From assembly GCA_023055355.1 (NCBI GenBank), contig JALJCS010000034.1, positions 2,432,001 to 2,496,000 on the forward strand: a stretch of DNA of 64,000 nucleotides. Direction: 5' to 3'. Source of the stretch: Agelaius tricolor (lineage: Eukaryota > Chordata > Aves > Passeriformes > Icteridae). The notes under the pieces are model-generated. The model ran no database searches. It was not told the origin of the DNA and worked only from the letters and a program-made list of their open reading frames with translations. The position numbers and the translations under genes were made by a program. Of the stretch, positions 12,832-24,075 are shown piece by piece. Every line of letters begins with the position of its first letter. Position 1 is the first letter of the stretch.

Positions 12832-15800
12832 ATTCAGTGGCTCCTGCAGAGAAAACTGTCAGCACTTTATCCAAATTAAATCTTTCCTCTAAATAAGGAT
12901 TCTGATTTATATGAGATAGCCATGTTTTCTGCTGTTTTCAACAATTTTATGAATCAAGAATTGGTAAGAGGTAAGAAAACCAGAAAACTTGTCATTTAAT
13001 AGGGAGTTTAGCAATGATTAGTTATTGAAGAATAAGATGCATCGACTATGCATCAACATAAATCCCATCTTGAGACAAGACATCTGACAAAACAGAACCT
13101 CAAACTTCTATTTATTGTCAGAGAAACACGATGGCGTGGCTTGCACTTGATTTTAGGATTTTCTTAGTAGGCATGAATTCAGAGCCCACCAGTATTTAAG
13201 TGTATGCATCCAACAGACAGCAGGATATATTCTAGTTAAATTTCTAGCAAAATTCCAATGCCTGGGTGACTGGGGTTTTTTATTTTCATTTTTGTTGCAG
13301 AAATAAAAGCGTCACACTGGACATGTTGACATATGTCTTAATTACTGAGAACTATTGAAACATCTGTTTTACTCCTGAATTCCACTACCCAGAAGCACTC
13401 CAGGATTACCACTTGAGAGGCATCAGAACTCTGTGAAACCAAGATGGCAAAACATTAGGATTTGGAACCTGACTGGGAAGTCCTTCTGTTTGGCTGTTTA
13501 CACCTGAAGTAACATGGAGATACAAAGACAACAAAGCATACAAGTCACTAGGCAGATGGATAAAGGCATTCTTTAATTACTGATCTGTGCCATCCTACCT
13601 CAGATCAATGAGTTACAAAATGAGTAAACTGTAAGAAAAGACCCTGCAGGAAACCCGAAAAAGTAACTTCAGAGGTTTTTTGTCATACTTCCAGTGTTCA
13701 AAAGCTTAGATGACACCTCATTCCTAGGCAAGTTAGGCAAGCCCAGCTCATTCAAACTTTGATATTTTCTAACAAGGCTGAATCAAATGTCAGGTTCTAT
13801 TCAAAGACTAGGATATTTTCAAGTGAACAAAACAGCACATAATTTAACAGAAGGCATTTCTCCTCCATTTTTATTTGAAAGGGATTTCTTTATCAGCACT
13901 TGAAATTTTGAATATGGTCTCTAACTATGAAATTCACATGACATTAAATGATATGGACCTATTGCTGAATGCAATAGGATATAAATTACCACTATAATTT
14001 TTTTGTGAGTGCTTTGCAGACAAGATGCAAACTCTTCTATCTAATAACTGTGACTCATATTTCAGAAGAGTGAAGCTATCAATCACTCCCTTGGGATTAA
14101 TATTTTTTCCCTTAAAACTCTTATTATCCATTTTTTATCCTGAACATCTGGTAACAAATAACCCTTAGACTATGCACCCATACACACCCTTCATACCAGG
14201 TTCCCAACATGAAGGACACAAGAGCTCATTCTCAACTTCAGTGACATTCTGCAGGGATTAAAGCAAATGCTTGTTTTAGCACTCCTTCCTCAGGTAGTAC
14301 TTGATTCCAAGTGACCCTAAAGATGAAATATTTTTCATGTTGTGCAGTAATTTTAAAGAAAAGCCTGAGCCTCAATTTAACATATCTGCCACTTACTGAA
14401 TGACTTCATAGAACAGTTGCTATTTATAACACCTGCCTAATATGCACAAGTTTTCTTGTCTACCCCTTTCTCTGTATCTATGCTGCTTTATTTGGCCCAC
14501 CAGGACAAGACTCCAACTTTCTGCCAAGGATTTCAAGTTAATTTTCAAGGGAATGTCTTGATCCTGCTTTTCTCACAAAAGGACCTTTTACTTACATAGT
14601 GATACACGGTCTTTTATGACCAAAACTGTGACAATTAAATAAAAGAAGACTGAAAGGCTGACTAGAAACAGAACACATAACACTTCAGAAAATCTAAAAA
14701 GGATTTCCTTGAAAACTCTATATTTATTCTCTCTAACCTTGTACCACTTACTAAATGAATACTCCAAACCCAGTTATTAAACACAAATCAACACCCAAAG
14801 GAAACAAAAGGTTAAAATTAAACAGCAGAGTATGAAAAAAGCACAGAATGTTGTATTGAAATACACCAGAATTCAAGAGACAAGGTGTAGTACACTAAGA
14901 AAAAAACTGCCTTATCTAGAAACTACTTGTAAACTGATTTCTTTGAAAAAATTATTCAGACTGGGCTGGCAATTTTTCAGTGGAGATCTGACCAGGACAG
15001 AAAGATGAGAAGCCCCCAGACTTAACACTCCCTCCAAAACATGTAACTGTGCTAAGTGGATATATCTGTCAGTAGGCAAAGAAAAGCAGCTCCCTGTTAG
15101 ACAGTTCTCAGGTGAGCCAGGTGTTTGGAAAGACAAAGCATGACGAATTAAAGCTTCCATCTAGTTTTCTATAGTTTCCAAGACTGAAAGACTTGGTGTT
15201 TTGATTTGTACATGAATGACAAGTGTGTAATGCAAATAAACTGGCAAGCAGGCAGCAAAAATAGCTCTCAAACTATTCTCAAGAAGATGTCTCAGTGCAG
15301 TCTGTCTCACAATGCAGCTGACATACAACAGTAATTGCAAACACAAGAGAGAAGAAGATGATTTCAAGCTCTCTGCATTTTAAGCCCCCAGATGCTGCAG
15401 CTCAAGAGCCCCTTTAGAGACAAGTTACTCTGCTCTCTGCACCAGTGGAAGCTGGAATGAAGCAATGCTGCAGCTTCAAATGAATGTGAATGCTCTTCCA
15501 AGATCCACAGCCCAGACCACTGACACAGTAAATACACCATGTGTATTTACTTCTTCTGTACATAAGATAAAACAACAAGGGAAAAAAGAAAAAGGAATGA
15601 AAGAGCATAAGGCAGCCCAAAAATACAGCACCTGTTGCTGCAAAATATTTCCCCACATCCTGACACAAACCTAAATAAAAAAAAAATCTCCAGAATTACC
15701 ATTATGGCACACTTTTCATCCTTCAGATGAGGTGTGCTGTGGCCTGTTACACAAAAAGCTAACAAGAAATTTACTTACAAATTAAGTATTGAAATTGTAA

Positions 15801-16759
15801 TCAAGGAAACCATTATGCCTATCTGATAAACAATGAGCTTGGTTTTTCAACACCTGAAGAGATCCAAAATTTCCCTTATTTTAGATGTATAACATCAGCT
15901 CATCTGGACTAGCTATTATCTTATTCTCGTAGGTTCTCATTTATTAAAAGGGCACATTGTAATGATCTGGTCTTTACACATGGAAAATATGATCAACATC
16001 AGATCTGTACCATTGTGTTAAGGAGTAATAGATTAGGGGGTTTTGCTCCTGCCATTGGTCTTCTTCAGTAATTGTTATAAAAACTCACTGAGTCAATCCA
16101 AATGCCAAACAGCAACTAGACCAACTCTTACATTTTTCTCTAAACGCTGACAAACTCACCAGGCATCCCACCACCATCCCAGATCAGGAAATTGTTTTAA
16201 AACAGTGATTTGAGGAGACAATTAAATTACTTCTAAATCTGAAGTAAATATCTCAGTGAAACTGCTAAAGAAGAGTCACCAAATCTAGAAAATTAAACCA
16301 CTGAGAAACTTTTGAACCTGTCAAAGAGAACATCACGTTTGACCTATTTTTGCATTCCTATAGATCTGATTTGATGTACCATTGTAGGGGGGAAGAAGTG
16401 TCATTGTGAATCGATTTTACAACATGAGATTTGCTCCTGGAGGCAGGGCAGGGAACCCACTGATAGGTCTATCAAGCCAAGACAGCCAGTTATATGCATT
16501 TTAGATAGTTCCTATTTTAAATTTTTCAAAGTTAGATTCTGGTGCAAGACTCCAGTGATGTATCACAACACATAACCTTGATAATTAACTTTTTTTAGCA
16601 AAAGTTCTCCCACTTTGTGCTATACTTTTGGCAGTTACATAAAACAGCCCTGACTACAGCTTTGCCCACAGACAGATTGCAGTAATCCTGGGAAATCTGC
16701 CATGTCTGAGCACGGGCACACTCAACATAAAACTGACACACAATGTTTCCAAGAAAACT
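12832..16759. other. AT-rich stretch, little recognisable content
   Basis: Apart from the 30-base microexon candidate at 14596-14625, I see only ordinary AT-rich sequence. An exon-like 44-base segment at 15700-15743 minus (strong acceptor GTGTAACAG, weak donor) is open as HSTPHLKDEKCAIM, but its phase fits no neighbour. Confidence 0.4.
14596..14625 (-). CDS. Possible 30-bp microexon
   Basis: A long pyrimidine tract (CCTTTCAGTCTTCTTTTATT, then AATTGTCACAG) precedes exactly 30 bases, and the donor is TAT|GTAAGTAAA. The frame LVIKDRVSL is phase 1 to 1, and its trailing T joins GG at the start of the exon at 10988 to form a tryptophan codon, keeping the downstream frame open. Splice signals are strong on both sides, but thirty open bases carry little coding evidence by themselves. 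Confidence 0.3.
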
Positions 16760-17660
16760 GCTGTATCAGACCAAAGACCCCTTATTCTGCCTGCAGGTGA
16801 CTTAATGGAGTATCTGAGGAGGAGGAAAAGCAGGGCAACCAGATGCAGTCCTCTTGCTTTTCACATTGGGATTTTTTCCTCAGATGTCTTTTCCATTCAC
16901 TTACTCCCAATAATGGTCCTTGAGAGCGCCTCATACTTTTTCCAACACGTGTCTGCTTTTAGCATCTACAGGACATCATGGCAAGCAATTCTAGTATTTC
17001 AACTATCCATTCCATGAAAAAAACACCTTTGGTTCGTTTGCAATCCAGTTCCCCCAGCTTCATTTAACATGACAATGGAAGAAACAATAAACCATGAACC
17101 CCTATGTCCTCCTTCATGTTTGTTTTAGATTACTATCAGAGACCACCTGGGTCATCACCCAGGCTGAAAAGTTTTATCTTCTCACTCCTGTTGTGATGAC
17201 TCTAACAGCCCTTTTTCTGAAACTTTCCCAGCACCTTTATGTCCTGTAAAATGAGGGGAAAATAACTGCAGGTGGATCTTCACAGACAGAGATCTCTGCT
17301 TTGTTCTCTCCTTTCCCAACATCTCCTAATACTGAATTTATTTTTTGACCACAACTGATCATCCATCTTTTAAGAGAAATATTACTCTACAAATCTCAAT
17401 TTGAGGCAGAAAGGCAGGAATTGATGCAAAGCCCATTATTCTGATGGGAAACTTTTATAATCTTTTTTCACAAGTGTAGCTTCATATTTACAGATGTTGA
17501 CTTTTATCTGCCACTTAATTGCGAAAGGTTTAGACTTGTAAGGGCATTTTATGACCGCTCATACTTAGCACCCCATCTTCACTATTTAGCAAGTAACAGA
17601 ATTTCTCACCTCACTGCCTACCTTCTTTAGATGTGACAGCACCAGGCTGTCATAGTTCCT
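16760..17660 (-). mobile_element. Ancient CR1-family LINE, degraded copy
   Basis: Landmarks appear in the order and direction of the old amniote CR1 3' region read in reverse: CTGTATCAGACCAAAGACCC near 16762, a GAAAAAAACACCTTTGGTTC-like segment near 17015, AGGCTGAAAAGTTTTATCTT near 17160, CCTTTTTCTGAAACTTTCCC near 17210, GACTTTTATCTGCCACTTAA near 17498 and CTCACCTCACTGCCTACC near 17608. Divergence is high with many gaps, so the insertion probably predates modern birds. No coding capacity remains. Both ends are approximate. Confidence 0.7.
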
Positions 17661-20600
17661 AGACTTGATACTATATTCAAGTAGTTACTTATTTAAGTGG
17701 AAGTCTAGCAATGCAGTGATCAGCGTTATTTGCATCAGGTGAGAAACACTATATTGAAAAGCAAATGAAGAATCCAAGTCTATAAAGTGAACTAAAATAG
17801 TTGCTTCTAGAGCTATTTCCCGTGAGCTTCTGGAAGTGAAAGATGTTTTCAGGAATCACAGAGATCATTGATTCAAATGATGCACAAACTGCATGTGCAA
17901 TTAGTCTAATACATTTAAAGTATGAACATCATAAGTGACAACACAAACTGAAGCAAAACATGTCATTCTAAAAATATTTCAAGAGCAGAGAAAAACAGGA
18001 CCAAACTGCATTCTACTTATTGCTATATATTGCTACTATAAAGCAAATAACCTCAGACCACAGCCATAGAAATAAAGATGATTGTATCTCCCAGAGAAAT
18101 TTCTTCTCATGATCCCTTGCAGCCATTAAGTCACTGGGCATAAAAGGCAGAGTGATGAATTCATGTGTGGGCAATCAGAGAAAACCATCTAGGTTATAAG
18201 CTCTCAATTTAGAAAGCTTACATCACACTAGTTGAAATGAGAGAGATTTAATTAAGCTTCATCAATTCTAGTGTAAAAAAGAAAAACATCTCCCTTCACT
18301 ACTGATTAGCAGCATTATTTCATACATCTAACTGGCTTTCTGGTGTTCAGGATGACTTCTCAGGAACTCTCTCACAAATTAAAGCATTCACATGGTTGCA
18401 GGACATTGGCACTTGGGAATCCAGAGAAAAATGTTGTAAGCAGCAAGACTAATGTTTAGGATTAAGGTAATATCAAAGGATATGGTGAAATCTCACAAAT
18501 AATAAGCTTGCCCCAATTTATTCTTAAGAGACAAATTTGTATAGAGATCCCAGAAAAACAAGTGCTTCAACTCAGAAAAATTGCTGCTTTGCTTTACTAA
18601 AACATCATATATTCCTGTTTTGGACTATTTGTAACAACTGTAACTAAGCATGAACAAATATTTAAGAAATAAGCACATTCATGCAGACAATTGATACGGG
18701 ACAAAGCCAGCCAGATAGGACACTTCTCATAAAAGAGTTGTTTCATCTCTGAGCTCTCAACCATCACCAAGGGAAACCTACACAGCATTTCTCAAATCCG
18801 AGCTTGGAATGGAGGATGCAGTTTTACAAGGAACTAAACTGACATAAAGGCAAAAATTCATAACTCTGCTAGATAACAAATACATCCAATGGGCCTTAAA
18901 ATAAAAATTACGGGCCCCATAGGACCTCTTCCCTCCACAGTCAACTCCTCACAATTCCACCAGCTATAAATTCTCTGACCCTTAGGAGGCAAATGCTTTC
19001 CCATCTCTTCACTCCCCCAACAAGACACTGTCTCTACTTTTCTCCTGCTTCCCCTCACAGGAGTTACCTTCTGTTTCTGAGATGGCAAAACTGATGGCTA
19101 TTTAACACTTAGAAACAGTCTGCACCTTCTATTTCATTTTGAAGACTGATGCTTTGATTTCCTTAACCAAGGCATTTGTGATCAACAATGCCTCCTGTCT
19201 CAGCTGTGTCACCTGGTCCAATAAACCCCAAAGCCTCCAGCTCCTGATCCTTTTTGTTTTCTTCCATCGGATACATGGCCATTATCACTGTTCAGAGTAA
19301 CACAGACAAAAAGAAAAAAGGAGTAATGAGCCCACCGAAAAACATGTTAGGAAGGGCATTTTTAGCAGTTAGGAAAGAAAGATCTATAGGTGAATATGAG
19401 TAAGCAAGGAAGGCACCTACTTGTTTGAGTGGGGACACCACTGCAAGTTTAAATTCAAACTACATTTAGCAATTAAATATGCAGTTCAAAAAAAGTTTTT
19501 ACAGGTACCTGGCAAAGAGTAGCACTGGGGTTTCTAATCTATTTAACAGAAATAGTTTTTAAAATAACGATGAGTAAGTACATTAAAGGAAACTTTTATC
19601 TATACTTAGACCTATCACACACCTTCTCTGTGTAAATCTTTTCTTTCTACATTTTACAAAAATCAAAGTATATTTAAAAAGGAAACCACAAAATTAAGTC
19701 CCAAACAGAAAACCCCAGGTACGCAATCTCTATTTGAAGCCATGAGCATGAAGAACAAACCTGTCCAGCTGCAGAAACTACCAGTCTTTTGGATTCTCAA
19801 ATATTTAAGTACCACACTCTACATTCAAAGCAAAGTGAACAGAGTCTCTATAAAGTCCAATTATTGAAATGCAATGAACCCAGAAACTGTTGATCATAGC
19901 ATCAACAGGCCCTAAATATTTCTCCATTTACATCTAAATTTTATTTTGATCTATTTCACTTGTCTCAAATATGGTGACTGATACTGAAGTCTAAAGTAGC
20001 ACATGGTGGCTATAAACAGCAAGCTTAAAATTTATTGTTAAATTAGTGGTGAGTGAAAAGCTCTAAAATATGGCTTAAAATACATATCCTTCATTGAATA
20101 CTAAGGCTATTTCACAGGCCACCTTTGGCTACTGTGTATGAAATGAATATCAGACTTGACCATCACCAAGATAGATGCCTCAATTTGCTTCAAAATTCAT
20201 TCCAATATTCTATTATTTAAAAAATGCTACACAATAAAGAAAGCAGGCATGAATAAAAATTTTTTGAAATCTTTGCTATCTTCCAGAGAAACAGTATTGC
20301 TTATCCCTCCAGTCATGTCAGTGTCTTACAAAAATTCAAACTCTCAATTTCCTAACCAGACTACTTGGACAGAACCACATTTACAATACAACAGAGGCCA
20401 AAACATTAAAATTTTCAAACGCCTAAATAAATAAACTACACAATTATTGTTGCATCTATGCAAAGATCCACACAGCACTGTGTGAATTTATGACAGCAAG
20501 CAAAGGAAAATAAGCAGGGAATTCTTTGAGAACAGGGCAAACTCATAATCATGCCTCCAAGCTTCTGCTAGGCCTGTTCAGGGACTTGGCTGAACAAATG

Positions 20601-21115
20601 GGCAATTGTGTTTAATGAATTTTTATCAATTCCTTCAGCATAATGCATTTGTGAATGCACTCAATTCTTCTACTTTTTTATAACTTGCTCAATTTTTTCC
20701 TAAAATTACCTTGGCCTTTATTTAAGTAACTTCCTACAAAAGACATTGGTCTAGTTTGCTGTACTCCCACAGCAACAACAAAAGAAAACAAAATAAAATC
20801 CCCAGTAAGAATTATTTGAAAACACTTGGAAATATGCAGAAAGCACCCCACACAGATAGGTTTAGGGCAAGCAAAAGGCCAATAGGGATCACTTCAGAGT
20901 CCTTGCAAAATTGCATAAAGTCCTATCATTTTCACCTCAGAGAATATGAATTTGGCTAAAAAAAACAAATTGAACTGTTGCAAGAACACTATCCTAATTT
21001 TTTTAGAAGTGTTTTAAGCCTGTGACACAAGTGTTTTAAATAATTTTGTGCAACCATATCTGGAGAGAGCGGTTCTATCAGACCAAAGCTCATCCTCAAG
21101 GAAAAGATCACGTAC
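17661..21115. other. AT-rich stretch, no recognisable element
   Basis: This is ordinary intron-like sequence. Short open frames on both strands lack protein-like composition. I identified no transposon and no RNA gene. Confidence 0.4.
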
Positions 21116-21181
21116 CATGTTCTGATACACAGCCTCAAGAGCCCATGTGTGTGAAGAACCCAAGTGAGAAGTTACAGTCTG
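21116..21181 (-). CDS. Candidate 66-bp coding exon, minus strand
   Basis: A good acceptor (ACATGTGGTTTTGTCAG) opens a 66-base segment, phase 0 to 0, reading QTVTSHLGSSHTWALEAVY then QNM, and ends at a donor AACATG|GTACGTGA. The same frame stays open past the donor for another 42 codons, so a longer exon is possible. Phase would be compatible with the exon ending at 57114 as a direct upstream neighbour, though 36 kb separates them. There is no homology I can name. Confidence 0.35.
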
Positions 21182-21761
21182 CTGACAAAACCACATGTAA
21201 GCAAACACTGAGTGAAGGTTTATTGCAGACTATGCAAAATTAGGTTAAACTTATCTCACCATGAATGTGGACTGTGACAAATCACAAACACATTTGTTTC
21301 CCGAGAAAAAGAAACAAAGCAACAATTTCAAAAATGTCAGCATTTGAGCATTCAGTTTTGGGGTTTGTGAGGTTGTTGGTTCATACTGCACTTAAGAGGT
21401 TTTTTGATAAAATACTCTAAAATCTCACTGGCAACAAAGTGATTTTAATGCATGACTGTGAGCAAATTAAGGTTAAATAGCCATCATCTAGCCCTTGTAC
21501 ATTTTCCTTCTTCTTCAGTCATAAAAAGGCAGCTTACAGTTTCTGAAACAACTAAGTCAAATGCTGAAGTAGAGATAACAGCAATTAAGTTTCCCCAAAG
21601 ATTTTTCAGCATAAAATTAAAACACATTCATGACTATTATTAAAAGAAGAGTGCAGCTGAAGGCACTGGATTAAAGATGATGAAGCTGTACAGTGTTCTG
21701 GAAATGTCAATGTTTATTGCAACATAACTGCTTAGAAACCCTTTACAGAGCCAACCATTAC

Positions 21762-21792
21762 CTTCATAGGGGCTTCATATGCCAACTTGAAG
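21762..21792 (-). CDS. Possible 31-base microexon
   Basis: A very long minus-strand pyrimidine tract (mostly T and C, rc of 21800-21830) ends in ATTACAG. It is followed by 31 bases readable as FKLAYEAPMK (phase 2 to 0) and a fair donor, GAAG|GTAATGG. Its phase would allow direct joining to 21116-21181. Very short exons are easily mimicked by chance, so this is kept only because the acceptor is exceptional. Confidence 0.2.
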
Positions 21793-23479
21793 CTGTAATT
21801 ATAGATCTAAAAAAAAGGAGAAGAAAAAAACTAAGCCCTAGAAGTCATAGTTTTAGCACTGTTGGCAAACAGTAAATCAAAAACTTTCCAGACTACATTA
21901 TAAATGACTAAGGAGAACTTCAGCCATAGCACACCCTCTCTAAACCAAATACCAACTCCCCAAAAAAGCCACATAGAACTCCTTTTTTCTTTATAGACAT
22001 CAAAAAACCACAGTAATCTTGTTTCAAAATCTGCTCCCATCTATGTAGTGGCTTTCAATTGTGTGTGAACACAAGGATACATGTCCACAAAGTGCTACAA
22101 ACACACAGGCACGCATCCCCCTGCAAATAGATACATGTGCGATGCTGACACGGTGTTACACATTTGCTCCTTTGTGGTTTTAATGAGTCCTCCTGTGCTA
22201 CGCTGCCAAACCCTTCCAGACAGACTTTTATGAGCAGTTGGCACACAGAGACACTTAGTGAGCAGCAAAGTTTATGTTCTCAATCTAAAAAAAAAATAAA
22301 TAGAACACTGTCTTCTCCTGCTTCCATTTACCAGTTTATTTTCCATCTAGAGCAAACCAGAAAAATGCTTCCCAAAAAAAAAGCTCTTCAACTAACAGTT
22401 CTCTCATTTAGCAGCCTCATCACTGCTCTGACATTTAGCCACCCTCAAAAAGGCATTTATTGCTTCATACACCATCTCACTCTGAGTTCTGTGCCCTAAA
22501 CATTGAATGAAGTATTACATATTCCCCAGGAAACTGACCAAAATGGCACAGCATAAAGGGCAACCAACTATCTAGGGTATAATAAAATAACACATTAAAG
22601 AATTAGTACAATATTTATACTCAGTTGGATACTTACAACACTGACTTCCATACCCACTACATCCATCATATTACTAATAATTTACAAGTGAGCTAACAGT
22701 GACTTGTCAGTGTTATGGAAGGGCATGTTTACCATACTGAGATGCTGTAATGTGTAATCACATCTGGTAAGGTGTGAGGAGAACCCACCAGCTGAACATT
22801 TCCAAGCGATACACATGAAAAATGAAACCATTTTCTTTTGTCACATCTACCCCAGCTACACTTTAGGACATTGGGAGCTTACAGACACAACCTGGTACAA
22901 TTATATGGATGACACAGTAACGTGGCTAGAGCTGCATTTGCAGTTCTCTTGGTCAAACACCACTAAATCTCCACCAGCCAGGACCCGGAGATGAATGAGC
23001 TCGTGTCTGTGCTGTCAGGGGACCAAAGGAATACCATTCCCAACTGGTCCCGGATTTCTACTCAGAGTGGGAATAAACACCACTTCCTTCTCCCCTAGAA
23101 TTTTAAGGGAAAAGGCCTATTTTCTCCCTTTTTCTGGTAGCCCTGAAGACTTCTTCAAATTCCTGTTTTATGGAAGCTTGCAGGTACCAGCTCTCTCTAC
23201 TCACTGACTGCATTAGGCTTGGAGCCCTGTATCCCTAAGTCTTCACAGAGCACAAGTCCTAGACCCTCTACTGCCTTCATCTTTCTGGGAAAACAGTTTG
23301 AGGGAAAACAGAGGACAAAGCTGTGCAATGTTGATTTTGTCAGTCAAAAAACAAATTTTGTCAACTCAAAAAACTCCATAGAAAGCAACAGCTTCCACTA
23401 AGTTGATTCTTGTCTTTATCACGTTGCTGTGGACTTCAAGCTAAAACAAAATCAGATAACTGTATTTGACATTTGGTAA
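21793..23479. other. AT-rich stretch, no recognisable element
   Basis: Intron-like sequence with poly-A runs near 22288 and 22373. A strong but isolated minus-strand donor consensus (GTTGTAAGTATCC) near 22636 has no convincing acceptor upstream. Confidence 0.4.
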
Positions 23480-24075
23480 ACGTTGCAGTGTGCTTTATTA
23501 TCTATTATTATTCCAGATGGCTTGATCTGTTTCCCCCATACAGTTGGTTTATCCTTAAGTTGTATCCTCCCACCCCCCGTCTCCATCTTACCCTGAACCA
23601 GCCTCCTTGTCCAGAATGTTGGATATTCCTCCTCCCCGCAGCTGACAATCCCTCCCCATAACTAACACTTTTTCCAGAGACTTCCCTGTCCTTTTTGTAT
23701 CCTCCGAAGCCCCATTAGTTTGTAGGATCTGCTCCCTCCCCTTGTGCTCCCCATTGGTTTGTAAATTGTGAATCCCACCCTATGCTCCTCCCCAGTTTTC
23801 CCCCTACTGGCTAAAGTTTTTGTACCCTCCCCTGTTTAAAAAACCCTTGAACATCCTGAACTTCTGTCTTCTGTTCCTGGACCCTCCTGAGAGCTGAACT
23901 CTGGAACCCACACAGAAGACCTCGTTCTTACCTCGGCCCATGCTGTATTACAAACCTGTGCTGCAGAGCTTTCTCCCCCAGCTAAGCTGAACCCTGAATA
24001 TTAAATTCTGGGATTCAGCCACTCCTTGGCCCAGTGCTCTGGAGCTAGCAGGGTTGAGACCAGCACTGGGTCACA
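23480..24075 (+). mobile_element. Probable solo LTR of an endogenous retrovirus, degraded
   Basis: The block is C-rich and compositionally foreign to its AT-rich flanks. It is arranged like an LTR: a C-rich U3-like half with a duplicated motif (CCCATTAGTTTGTA at about 23711 and CCCATTGGTTTGTA at about 23751), a TATA-like GTTTAAAAAACCC near 23834, then a polyadenylation-type ATTAAA at 24000-24005 followed by a U5-like tail. No retroviral gene flanks it, so it would be a solo LTR. I could not find a convincing TG...CA end pair with a target-site duplication, so the borders are estimates and another repeat class is possible. Confidence 0.5.
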
